From CAZNYG01 sp964577205 (lineage in GTDB: Bacteria; Elusimicrobiota; Endomicrobiia; Endomicrobiales; CAIRNS01), in assembly GCA_964577205.1 (NCBI GenBank), contig CAZNYG010000006.1, forward strand, positions 1 to 42,355: DNA of 42,355 nt, given 5' to 3'. The notes below the pieces were generated by a model that ran no database searches, was not told where the DNA came from, and saw nothing but the letters and a program-made list of their open reading frames with translations. The translations under genes were made by a program, and so were the position numbers. Shown piece after piece: positions 23,978 to 30,875 of this stretch (its first letter is position 1; each line of letters begins with the position of its first letter).

Positions 23978-24135
23978 GACCGGGCCTTCCGGTCGTTTGA
24001 TAACAACAAAAAAAGACGGCATAATAATGCCATCCCGTAAAGAGCTGTCACTTAAAACATGTCGACCTTTTTCCTGTTGTCAAGGTAAAGGTGAGCCGGG
24101 ATGGCTTCTTCTAATGGGCCGATATCCGGCCCCGT
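23978..24135 (-). promoter_or_regulatory. Attenuation leader of the infC operon
   Basis: The 158-base leader has a 5' hairpin with six-pair stem GGGCCG/CGGCCC (24132-24116). It also has a 9-base perfect long-range stem, GCCATCCCG (minus strand, 24105-24097) with CGGGATGGC (24037-24029), and a terminator hairpin (24034-24015) ending in seven U. The long stem uses bases 24029-24034, which the terminator needs, so the two folds exclude one another. This is the design of a transcription attenuator, like the L20 leader found before infC in Firmicutes. The ligand (L20, uncharged tRNA or other) is not shown by the sequence. Confidence 0.7.
24008..24034 (-). terminator. Terminator/attenuator hairpin before infC
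   Basis: The minus strand reads GATGGCAT (24034-24027), loop TATT, ATGCCGTC (24022-24015), then seven U (24014-24008). The eight-pair stem has one G-U pair. It lies about 30 bases before the infC start. Confidence 0.75.
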
Positions 24136-24141
24136 TGATGA

Positions 24142-24170
24142 ATTATATATGAATTTCAGCCTGTTGTCAA
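24142..24170 (-). promoter_or_regulatory. Perfect consensus promoter of infC-rpmI-rplT-pheST
   Basis: On the minus strand TTGACA (24170-24165), a 17-base spacer and TATAAT (24147-24142) match the sigma70 consensus exactly. The -35 box overlaps the end of thrS. Transcription is expected near 24135. Confidence 0.85.
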
Positions 24171-25906
24171 ATATTTGATCTGATCGCCGGCTGATGTTCA
24201 TTCTTAAACAACTGTATTAACGCGTCAACCGGCATAACGCCAAGGTCCTTGCCTTCGCGCGTGCGGACCGACACTGACCCGGCTTCTTTTTCGCGGTCGC
24301 CTGCGACCAGAAGATAAGGTATTCTCTGAAGGGTCGCCTCGCGTACTTTCAGATTGATCTTTTCATTGCGGTCATCAACAACGGCCCTGAAACCGGCATT
24401 TACAAGCCGCGCGGTCATGTCTTTAACGTAATCGGCTTGACGATCGGTGATGTTCAGGACGGTCGCCTGAACCGGGGCGAGCCAGAACGGAAAAAGGCCC
24501 GCGTAGTGTTCGATCAGGATACCGAAGAACCGTTCCAGGGAACCCATAAGCGCCCGGTGGATCATGTACGGGCGCGCTTTTTTTCCGGAAGAGTCTATGT
24601 ACGTCATGTCGAACCGTTCCGGTTCGTTGAAATCGAACTGGATCGTCGAACACTGCCATTCGCGGTTCAACGCGTCTTTGATCTTGACATCGATCTTGGG
24701 GCCGTAGAAAGCGCCGCCTCCCTCGTCGAAGGTACAGGTGAGTTTCTCATCCCTGACCGCCTGTTCGAGCGCGGCGGTGGCATCGGCCCACTGCGCGGGG
24801 TCGCCGACCGATTTTTCCCTGGGTTTCGTGGCAAGGTAAAGGTTGAAATCCGTGAAACCGAACGAATTCAGGATATCGAGACAAAAACGAAGCACGCGCC
24901 TGATCTCGCCCGGCATCTGGTCTTTCGTGCAGACCAGGTGGGCATCGTCCTGAGTAAAGCCGCGCACGCGCATGAGGCCGTGCAGGACGCCGCTTTTTTC
25001 ATAACGGTACACGGTGCCAAGTTCGGCCCAGCGGAGCGGAAGGTCGCGGTACGAATACAGGCGGCTGTTGTATATCATGATGTGGAAAGGGCAGTTCATG
25101 GGTTTGACGTAAAAGTCCTGCCCGTCGACGTCCATTGGCGAATACATGTTCTCTTTGTAAAAACCGAGATGGCCGCTGGTCTCCCACAGCTGTCCCCTGC
25201 CGATATGCGGAGTATAGACAAGATCATACCCGTTCGCGAGATGCTGCGCCCGCCAGTAATCTTCAATAAGAAGCCTTATGCGGGAACCTTTGGGATGCCA
25301 TAGGACCAGCCCGGGCCCGACGTCCTCCTGGACGGAAAACAGCTCAAGGTCTCTGCCGATCTTCCGGTGGTCGCGTTTTTTCGCTTCTTCAAGCCGGTTA
25401 AGATATGCTTCCAGTTCATCTTTCGCGGGAAAGGCCGTGCCGTAGATGCGTTGAAGCTGCTCTCTTTTTTCGTCGCCGCGCCAGTAAGCGCCGGCAACTG
25501 AAAGAAGTTTGAAATGCTTTATCCTGCTTGAGTAATCGACATGGGGGCCGCGGCAAAGATCGAGGAAATCGCCCGACTGGAAGAACGAAACGGTATCGTC
25601 GGCGATCGCTTCCAGGATCTCAACCTTGTATTTTTCCCCTCTCGACCTGAAATACTCTATCGCTTCCGCGCGCGGTTTTTCCGTGCGTATGAAACGGTTG
25701 TTCCCTTTCGCGATCTCCTTCATCTTCAGTTCTATCTTGACAAGATCGTCGGGAGTGAAGGGCGCGGGCCTGTCGAAATCGTAATAAAAACCGTCTTCGA
25801 TAGCGGGGCCTATCGCTACTTTAGTCTCGGGGAAAAGCGAAACAACGGCTGCCGCCAGGATATGCGCGGCTGAGTGGCGCAGAACATCAAGGTCTTTGTT
25901 TTCCAT
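24167..25906 (-). CDS. thrS: Threonyl-tRNA synthetase, TGS-less
   Basis: This class II synthetase charges tRNA-Thr. The 579-residue protein begins directly with the editing domain (LRHSAAHILAAAVV with the HxxxH pair) and has FLDLCRGPHVDYSS. Then come the catalytic domain with MNCPFHIMIYNS (zinc Cys and His), YRYEKSGVLHGLMRVRGFTQDDAH, and a C-terminal anticodon-binding domain (APVQATVLNITDRQADYV). The usual N-terminal TGS domain of about 60 residues is absent, which is a known variant. It follows the tRNA-Val gene by 50 bases and ends inside the infC promoter. No T-box was seen upstream. Confidence 0.97.
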   Translation of the reverse strand: MENKDLDVLRHSAAHILAAAVVSLFPETKVAIGPAIEDGFYYDFDRPAPFTPDDLVKIELKMKEIAKGNNRFIRTEKPRAEAIEYFRSRGEKYKVEILEAIADDTVSFFQSGDFLDLCRGPHVDYSSRIKHFKLLSVAGAYWRGDEKREQLQRIYGTAFPAKDELEAYLNRLEEAKKRDHRKIGRDLELFSVQEDVGPGLVLWHPKGSRIRLLIEDYWRAQHLANGYDLVYTPHIGRGQLWETSGHLGFYKENMYSPMDVDGQDFYVKPMNCPFHIMIYNSRLYSYRDLPLRWAELGTVYRYEKSGVLHGLMRVRGFTQDDAHLVCTKDQMPGEIRRVLRFCLDILNSFGFTDFNLYLATKPREKSVGDPAQWADATAALEQAVRDEKLTCTFDEGGGAFYGPKIDVKIKDALNREWQCSTIQFDFNEPERFDMTYIDSSGKKARPYMIHRALMGSLERFFGILIEHYAGLFPFWLAPVQATVLNITDRQADYVKDMTARLVNAGFRAVVDDRNEKINLKVREATLQRIPYLLVAGDREKEAGSVSVRTREGKDLGVMPVDALIQLFKNEHQPAIRSNI

Positions 25907-25956
25907 GATTTACCCGTGAAAAAAAGGAAGGTGAACGATTAACGACAAAAATCAAG

Positions 25957-26030
25957 TGCCCGATACAGGACTCGAACCTGTGACCTTTCCCATGTCAAGG
26001 GAACGCTCTAACCAACTGGGCTAACCGGGC
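25957..26030 (-). tRNA. tRNA-Val (GAC)
   Basis: A 74-base cloverleaf reads on the minus strand from GCCCGGT to ATCGGGC plus A73. The seven-pair acceptor stem contains one G-U. The anticodon stem is TTCCC/GGGAA, the loop TTGACAT gives anticodon GAC, and the T-arm is ACAGG TTCGAGT CCTGT. The D-stem has one C-A mismatch. CCA is not encoded. It lies 50 bases upstream of thrS. Confidence 0.95.
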
Positions 26031-26414
26031 TTTAACAGTAACCAGCAACCAAATACAGTGACTGAAAATCAAAGACAGCGGGGTTGCGAACCGCTATATT
26101 ATAGCACAACTATTGGCATTTTGTGCTTTTTATTCGGCATGTCTTGAGAATGGCAAACATTACTTTCGAAAGCTCTTCAGCATTTGGATATAACAAATTG
26201 TATGTAGCAATGCGAAATTTCTTGAATAATCTTAAGAGAGAAGGAATATGCTTTCTGGTACAAATTACTATTCTCAAGCATTCCCATCCCCGGTCCATTA
26301 AAGCTGATAGCAGATACTCATTGTCTTTCTTGAGCCCACGTCAAATTATAACCAGTTGTCTCTTTCAAAGTCACTGCTCACGAGTCTTTGTCGTTGGTCA
26401 CTGGTCACTGTAAA
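26031..26414. other. Spacer between two tRNA genes
   Basis: The 384-base spacer holds a decayed four-helix-bundle gene (26110-26298) and, on its right side, short tandem units of the GTGACCAGTGACCA type. An AGCACAA/TTGTGCT inverted repeat (about 26104-26128) lies just upstream of a TATAAT on the minus strand. No intact gene was found. Confidence 0.5.
26110..26298 (-). pseudogene. Remnant of a four-helix-bundle (S23/IVP-like) protein
   Basis: One frame (26287-26177) reads MGMLENSNLYQKAYSFSLK then IIQEIS, which resembles the first helix of small four-helix-bundle proteins (xLYQKAYxFSLxI). It stops after 36 residues. Another frame across the same stretch continues to 26110 with NAEELSKVMFAILKT, like the last helix of the same family. 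The middle helices are missing. It therefore looks like a frameshifted and internally deleted copy. The family is often found as an insert in 23S rRNA or as an accessory of retroelements, and solitary remnants are common in candidate-phylum genomes. Recognition is from memory of the pattern. Confidence 0.45.
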
Positions 26415-26487
26415 AGGTGCGGGTCGGAGTTGAACCGACGAATAGCGGTTTTGCAGACCGCTCCCTTAACCACTTGGGTACCGCACC
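26415..26487 (-). tRNA. tRNA-Cys (GCA)
   Basis: A 73-base cloverleaf reads GGTGCGG ... CCGCACC on the minus strand, with D-arm CCC...GGG, anticodon stem GCGGT/ACCGC, and loop CTGCAAA giving anticodon GCA. The T-arm is GTCGG TTCAACT CCGAC, and U73 is the discriminator base of tRNA-Cys. CCA is not encoded. Confidence 0.95.
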
Positions 26488-26498
26488 AATATCCGGAT

Positions 26499-26527
26499 AA
26501 TATACCAAAATAGGCTGAAAAAATCAA
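26499..26527 (-). promoter_or_regulatory. Promoter of tRNA-Cys
   Basis: On the minus strand TTGATT (26527-26522) and TATATT (26504-26499) have a 17-base spacer. The expected start is about five bases before the mature tRNA 5' end. Confidence 0.65.
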
Positions 26528-26532
26528 AAACA

Positions 26533-28494
26533 CTACGCCCGGTCCTTTCTGTGGCGCCTGCTTTTTCGGAGAGAAGTAACCCGGGGCCGGGCAGGAAGCG
26601 GCGACGATGACCCCGCCAGGGTAACGTCGATCTTCCCTTCGATCGTGTCGACCGTTTCGATAACGATCCTGACCTTTGTGCCGGGAGAGAGGTTAGTCAC
26701 CCGGAGCATCGCTTCGGCGCCCGTGTCGCCGCAAAGGACAAAAGAGCCTCTGTTCGTGACGGAAGTGACTGTGCCGTCCATTTCCATGCCGATCCGGTCT
26801 TTGAAAAGTTCCGCGCGCATGATATCAACTGACTTGTATTCCGCTTCGGCCGCGGCTCGTTCTTTTTCGGAACAATGCCTGCCCGCCTCGGCCAGAGAAA
26901 GCCGGCCATGGCTTTCCTTTTCGCCGCGGAGCAGGGCTTTAACGGCGCGATGCGCCATAAGATCGGGATAGCGGCGTATCGGGGACGTAAAATGCGCGTA
27001 CGCTCTGGCGGCGATGCCGAAATGGCCTTCGGATTCCGGGGAATACACCGCCTGCTTCATGCTGCGGACCATCATGGAGTTGATAAGGCTTTCCAGCGGA
27101 TGACCATCCGCCTGGCGTATTACGTCCTGCAGAGCTTTATGCGTGTTGCCGTGACGTATATGGCCTGCCGAAAGTCCCATGTCTCCGAGAGCTTTTGCCA
27201 GCGTCGATATCTTTTCGGGATCAGGCACGTCATGGCGCCTGTGAAGAAAAGGCACGCGCGCCGCCATCAATTCGGTCGCGACGGCTTCGTTTGCCAGAAG
27301 CATGAATTCTTCGACGAGACGGTGGCTTTTCAGACGGGGACGCAGGGCCACTCGTAGCGGCTTGCCGAGGCCGTCAACTTCTACTTTGTACTCGGGAAGG
27401 TTAAAATCCAGCGCGCCCCGTTTTACCCTTCGGCCATAAAGGATATCGGTCAGTTCACCCATTTTCAGGACAGAACGGGCCGTCGGAGCGGGAACTCCTG
27501 CCGGCCTGCTCCCGTCAAGAATGGACTGGACCTCTTCATAAGTAAAACGGCGGCAGGAGCGGATAACGGTATCGGCCATGCGGCGGCGGATGACCTTACC
27601 CTCTTTGTCGATGTCCATGAAAACCGACAGGGTCAGGCGTTCCCGGCAAGGGACAAGGCTGCAGAGGTTGTTGGAAAGAGAAGGCGGCAGCATCGGAACG
27701 ACACGGTCCGGCAGATACACGCTGGTCGCCCGCCGGAAGGCTTCTTTGTCGAGAGCCGTGCCGGGTTTCACGTAATGGGATACATCGGCGATATGGACGC
27801 CGAGGCGTACCAGGCCGTTCTCCAAATGTTCCAGTGACACGGCATCGTCGAAATCCCTGGCGTCGGCCCCGTCGATCGTGAAGACCGGCAGGGAGAAAAG
27901 TTCCTCTCTGCCGCGCCACATCGAAGGGTCAAGCGCGGAAGGCAGCGCGGCGCTTTGTGAAAGTACTTCAGCGGGGAACCGTTCCCGGATATCGCGCGAC
28001 ATAAGCACCGTCGTGATACGCGCCCGCGTGTCATCAGGGTCTCCGATGATCTCTGTTACGATCCCCGCGGCGCCTGATGCTTCCGTGGGCCAGCAGGTGA
28101 CCTTCAGCGCGGCAAGTAAACCGGCTTTCGGGCATACTCCCGTATCAAAGCTTATGACCTGGGCGGGCGGTATCCCTTCCGTTTCAGGAACCAGGACCCA
28201 TCCTTTGGGGTATTGTTTCAGAATGCCCGTGACAGAGGTCCGCGCGCGGCTTATGACTTCAACGATCTCACCCGCGTACCGGTCGTTCTCCTCCCGGTAA
28301 ACGCGCGCGGAAACACGGTCTCCGTCCATGACCAAGGATAGATTGCGTCCGCGGATAAAGACGTCCGACTGCCCTTCTTTTTCCGCGAGGAGAAAGCCGA
28401 AATGCCCGTGAAGCTGTATGACGCCTTCGCGGACCTCTCCTCTGTGCCTTGACGCCCGTCCCCGGTGTTGATGATCATGCCAGCGTCTTCGCAT
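26533..28494 (-). CDS. rnr: Ribonuclease R (RNB-family 3'-5' exoribonuclease)
   Basis: This processive exoribonuclease degrades structured RNA, including rRNA fragments and mRNA. The 653-residue protein has a basic N-terminus (MRRRWHDHQHRGRASRHRGE), cold-shock-type domains (GHFGFLLAEKEGQSDVFIRGRNL) and an RNB catalytic domain with TIDGADARDFDDAVSLE, whose aspartates hold the magnesium. The RNB domain also has HIADVSHYVKPG and HFTSPIRRYPDLMAHRA. A C-terminal S1 domain (GMEMDGTVTSVTNRGSFVLCG) and basic tail complete it. It lacks the N-terminal helix-turn-helix of E. coli RNase R. ATG 28494 is seven bases after GAGG; the longer frame starts at TTG 28530. It is 70 bases after rubrerythrin. Confidence 0.94.
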   Translation of the reverse strand: MRRRWHDHQHRGRASRHRGEVREGVIQLHGHFGFLLAEKEGQSDVFIRGRNLSLVMDGDRVSARVYREENDRYAGEIVEVISRARTSVTGILKQYPKGWVLVPETEGIPPAQVISFDTGVCPKAGLLAALKVTCWPTEASGAAGIVTEIIGDPDDTRARITTVLMSRDIRERFPAEVLSQSAALPSALDPSMWRGREELFSLPVFTIDGADARDFDDAVSLEHLENGLVRLGVHIADVSHYVKPGTALDKEAFRRATSVYLPDRVVPMLPPSLSNNLCSLVPCRERLTLSVFMDIDKEGKVIRRRMADTVIRSCRRFTYEEVQSILDGSRPAGVPAPTARSVLKMGELTDILYGRRVKRGALDFNLPEYKVEVDGLGKPLRVALRPRLKSHRLVEEFMLLANEAVATELMAARVPFLHRRHDVPDPEKISTLAKALGDMGLSAGHIRHGNTHKALQDVIRQADGHPLESLINSMMVRSMKQAVYSPESEGHFGIAARAYAHFTSPIRRYPDLMAHRAVKALLRGEKESHGRLSLAEAGRHCSEKERAAAEAEYKSVDIMRAELFKDRIGMEMDGTVTSVTNRGSFVLCGDTGAEAMLRVTNLSPGTKVRIVIETVDTIEGKIDVTLAGSSSPLPARPRVTSLRKSRRHRKDRA

Positions 28495-28564
28495 GCGATA
28501 ACCTCGCCCGTGATTAAATGGATGCTTCAACTGACCTTCAACTGAACGTTCAGTGACAGGAGCC

Positions 28565-29083
28565 TTACTTGAGACGCTGTTCGGACAGTACTAGATGGTC
28601 CGTTTCAACTTCGATGAGGGCATTGAAAATCTGACGGACCCTGTCGTTCGTCGCTTCCGCGGCGGCAGTTCTATAGAACCCGATCGTCTTTGTCTCGCGT
28701 TCGTGGGATTCGTTCAGGTTATCCCTGTTCGCGGTGGAACAGGCCTCATTGCTTTTGGGAGTTTCTTTGAGCTTAAGTATCTTCTTCCAGATCGAAGCAT
28801 GTTCATTTTCCACTTTGCTCAGCGCCTTGAAAAGCAGTTTGCCTTCGGGATCATCCGTTTTCCCCGCGGCGCAGATATAGAACATGGCGTTGCTGACCTC
28901 AACCTGAAGGGCATGTTCCGCGTTGGCACGGTCTTTCGGGTTCAGTTCGACCTCGAAATCAGCCCGGGCCGTTTTCGCTTCTTTAATGAATTTCCGGTGG
29001 GCGCCGCAGAAAGGGCAATTGTCGGGCGGGTTATCGCCGATATAAGGATCTCCGCAAATCTCGCATCTCCACAGATTGATCAT
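28565..29083 (-). CDS. Rubrerythrin with N-terminal rubredoxin domain
   Basis: This non-haem diiron protein reduces hydrogen peroxide in anaerobes and microaerophiles. The 172-residue protein has a rubredoxin-like Cys4 site at the N-terminus (C7, C10, C23, C26), followed by a ferritin-like four-helix domain (about 40-172). That domain carries carboxylate/histidine ligands in EHALQVEVSNAMFY, VENEHASIWKKI, GFYRTAAAEATNDRVRQIF and EVETDHLVLSEQ. In classical rubrerythrin the rubredoxin is C-terminal, so this is the reversed arrangement. The start has GGGAGG with five bases spacing. Two direct repeats upstream may be an operator. Function suggests an oxygen-sensitive host. Confidence 0.9.
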   Translation of the reverse strand: MINLWRCEICGDPYIGDNPPDNCPFCGAHRKFIKEAKTARADFEVELNPKDRANAEHALQVEVSNAMFYICAAGKTDDPEGKLLFKALSKVENEHASIWKKILKLKETPKSNEACSTANRDNLNESHERETKTIGFYRTAAAEATNDRVRQIFNALIEVETDHLVLSEQRLK

Positions 29084-29118
29084 GGTTCCCTCCCATGGGA
29101 TAATTTGATATAAGTCTG

Positions 29119-29152
29119 CAATATAATAGCAATTTCAATATAATATAGCAAT
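29119..29152. promoter_or_regulatory. Direct repeat upstream of rubrerythrin, candidate operator
   Basis: CAATATAATAGCAAT (29119-29133) and CAATATAATATAGCAAT (29136-29152) are near-identical direct repeats two bases apart, 35-70 bases before the rubrerythrin start. They are AT-rich and each is a poor palindrome, somewhat like Fur/PerR-type boxes. A peroxide or iron regulator is possible, but the repeat could also be an incidental promoter duplication. Confidence 0.4.
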
Positions 29153-29188
29153 CAGAATTGACATAAGCGGCAAAATAATAAAACTAAG

Positions 29189-29236
29189 AAAAAAGGCATC
29201 TCGCTCACACATTGAGCGGGGTGCCTTTTTCTTTTT
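29189..29236. terminator. Bidirectional intrinsic terminator
   Basis: The stem GGCATCTCGCTC/GAGCGGGGTGCC with loop ACACATT is flanked by A6 on the left and a T5-C-T6 tract on the right. It can end transcripts from the PEP-CTERM gene on the minus strand; nothing reads toward it on the plus strand. Confidence 0.85.
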
Positions 29237-29290
29237 TAAAAGTCACATGTCTTTTAAGGACACAGAACTTTTGCTATAAACGAACAGTGT

Positions 29291-29941
29291 TTATCGCTTG
29301 AATTTAAAGGGCACGAGTCCAAGAAGCCCCATACCGAACAGCATCAGGCTTCCCGGTTCCGGCACAGGATTTTCTGAAGGATACCCACACACGGCACTGG
29401 TTGTTTTGGGAGAGCAGGAATCCTTTTTCCCGCCGCCGTTGCCCTGTACCCCCCCTCTTCCATTGTCATCAGCTATCGCGAAGAAATAATCGCCTGTCTG
29501 GAGTATGTCGTTATACTCCAACTGAACAGTATATACGCGAAAGTCTTCGTTGCAAACTTTACTGGTCTCGTAACTTCCGGTCAGCTGAAGACCGAACAGC
29601 GGAGCTTTATAGGAAGCAAAGCTGGTATTGTATTTGGCAAGGCCGGATCCATTGATCTTGATGCCGGAGCCGATGGCATCGGCGTCTGTCATCAGATAAA
29701 CATTGTTGCCCCAGAGCTTCGATTTTATCCAGACCTTGAGGTAAGAACCGCTCTCGCCGACTATAAAGCCTTCATCGGCCTTGTTTACATAGCCGGATCC
29801 CGTTCCCAGGAAATCATTTATATATTTTTCTTCAGCGCCTGAATACAATTTGGCACTGGTAAACACACCCAGATCTGGCACGGCTTGCGCCAGCGCGGCA
29901 AAGAACATAAGAACACCAAACGCAGATAACAGTTTTTTCAT
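29291..29941 (-). CDS. PEP-CTERM-sorted exported protein
   Basis: This exported protein of 216 residues carries a surface-sorting tail. It has a signal peptide (MKKLLSAFGVLMFFAALAQA, cleaved near residue 20) and a C-terminal PEP-CTERM signal: NPVPEPGSLMLFGMGLLGLV followed by PFKFKR, with PEP at 194-196, a hydrophobic stretch and a basic end. Exosortase is expected to cut and attach it at the outer face, so an exosortase should lie elsewhere in the genome. The central region has four Cys (VCNED, DSCS, AVCGYP) and glycine-rich segments. It looks like a beta-rich PEP-CTERM protein of unknown role, possibly of a choice-of-anchor type. It has its own perfect promoter and terminator, so it is monocistronic. 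Confidence 0.85.
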   Translation of the reverse strand: MKKLLSAFGVLMFFAALAQAVPDLGVFTSAKLYSGAEEKYINDFLGTGSGYVNKADEGFIVGESGSYLKVWIKSKLWGNNVYLMTDADAIGSGIKINGSGLAKYNTSFASYKAPLFGLQLTGSYETSKVCNEDFRVYTVQLEYNDILQTGDYFFAIADDNGRGGVQGNGGGKKDSCSPKTTSAVCGYPSENPVPEPGSLMLFGMGLLGLVPFKFKR

Positions 29942-30015
29942 AACACTTTCCCCTTTTTAAACCTAAAGTCATTCGCTCGTTTATCACAGTCGCCCAAAAT
30001 ACAGTGCGGCACCTG

Positions 30016-30044
30016 ATTATACACAAATATTCATGGAATGTCAA
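30016..30044 (-). promoter_or_regulatory. Perfect consensus promoter of the PEP-CTERM gene
   Basis: On the minus strand TTGACA (30044-30039) and TATAAT (30021-30016) with 17 bases between them match the sigma70 consensus. The expected start near 30009 gives a leader of about 68 bases to ATG 29941, which has AGGGGA seven bases upstream. Confidence 0.8.
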
Positions 30045-30060
30045 GCGGCGCATACCCGGG

Positions 30061-30873
30061 TCAATCAGCGTGGTGATCAAGATGGGTATGGGGGTGGGCA
30101 TGGACCTTTTCCCCGTGGCTGTGGGAATGGAAATGGACAAGGTTGTTCTTCATCAGGAGATCGCTGTCCGACAAGACGTCCATCGCCTTTCCCGACCGGA
30201 TGATCCTTTTATCGGGGTCAAAAACGTGTACCGTATCAGCGATCTCCGGAACGATGTGAAGGTCATGTGTTGCCGTTATTATCGTTTTCCCCCTGTCTCC
30301 CGCTTCCCTGATGAGGCTGATTATATGATGTGTGGTCAGAGGATCAAGGCCGGCGGTCGGTTCGTCCAGCAGGATGACCTCGGGATCCATGGCGAGCACC
30401 GAGGCGATGGCCGCCTTGCGCTTTTCTCCGAGGCTTAACTGATGGGGTGACCGGTTGAGAAGGCCGCGTATAGCCAGAAGCGAAGTCAGTTTTTCGATGC
30501 GCCCGCGGACGGCCGGCGCCGGGACTCCGAGATTAAGCGGCCCGAATGCGATGTCTTCTTCAACGGTCGGGCAGAACAACTGGATATCGGGATTCTGGAA
30601 GACAAATCCCACCCTGCTTCTGAAATCCATGGAAAAGGGATCATCCGAAAAAGCGTTTTCGTCAAGTTCGTTCCCGAAAGCCTTCAGGCTGCCGCTGTCA
30701 GGAAAGATAAGGCCGTCAAGCAATGTCAGGAGCGTTGACTTCCCGGTACCGTTGGCGCCGATCAGGGCGACCTTTTCACCCTTCTCCACCCGCAGATCGA
30801 TCCCGCGCAGCGCCGGGAATTTCCCCAGGTATGAAAAGTGTACGTGGCGAAGTTCGAAAACAGGAGGTTTCAT
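30061..30873 (-). CDS. cbiO: Nickel/cobalt ECF transporter ATPase with His-rich tail
   Basis: This is the ATPase of an energy-coupling-factor transporter for nickel or cobalt. The 270-residue protein has Walker A GANGTGKST, signature LSLGEKRKAAIA, Walker B VILLDEPTAGLD and the switch histidine ATHDLHIV. The ABC signature LSLGE differs slightly from LSGGQ, as is usual in CbiO. The C-terminal 26 residues contain ten histidines (HFHSHSHGEKVHAHPHTH and beyond), a likely metal-binding tail. It starts 2 bases after the CbiQ gene. The upstream nikR points to nickel. The gene is last in the operon and ends next to the PEP-CTERM gene. Confidence 0.92.
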   Translation of the reverse strand: MKPPVFELRHVHFSYLGKFPALRGIDLRVEKGEKVALIGANGTGKSTLLTLLDGLIFPDSGSLKAFGNELDENAFSDDPFSMDFRSRVGFVFQNPDIQLFCPTVEEDIAFGPLNLGVPAPAVRGRIEKLTSLLAIRGLLNRSPHQLSLGEKRKAAIASVLAMDPEVILLDEPTAGLDPLTTHHIISLIREAGDRGKTIITATHDLHIVPEIADTVHVFDPDKRIIRSGKAMDVLSDSDLLMKNNLVHFHSHSHGEKVHAHPHTHLDHHAD

Positions 30874-30875
30874 AT

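Noticed and set aside
24052..24083. Second TTGACA in the infC leader as a second promoter
   Set aside because: No -10 box lies at 16-18 bases downstream on the minus strand.
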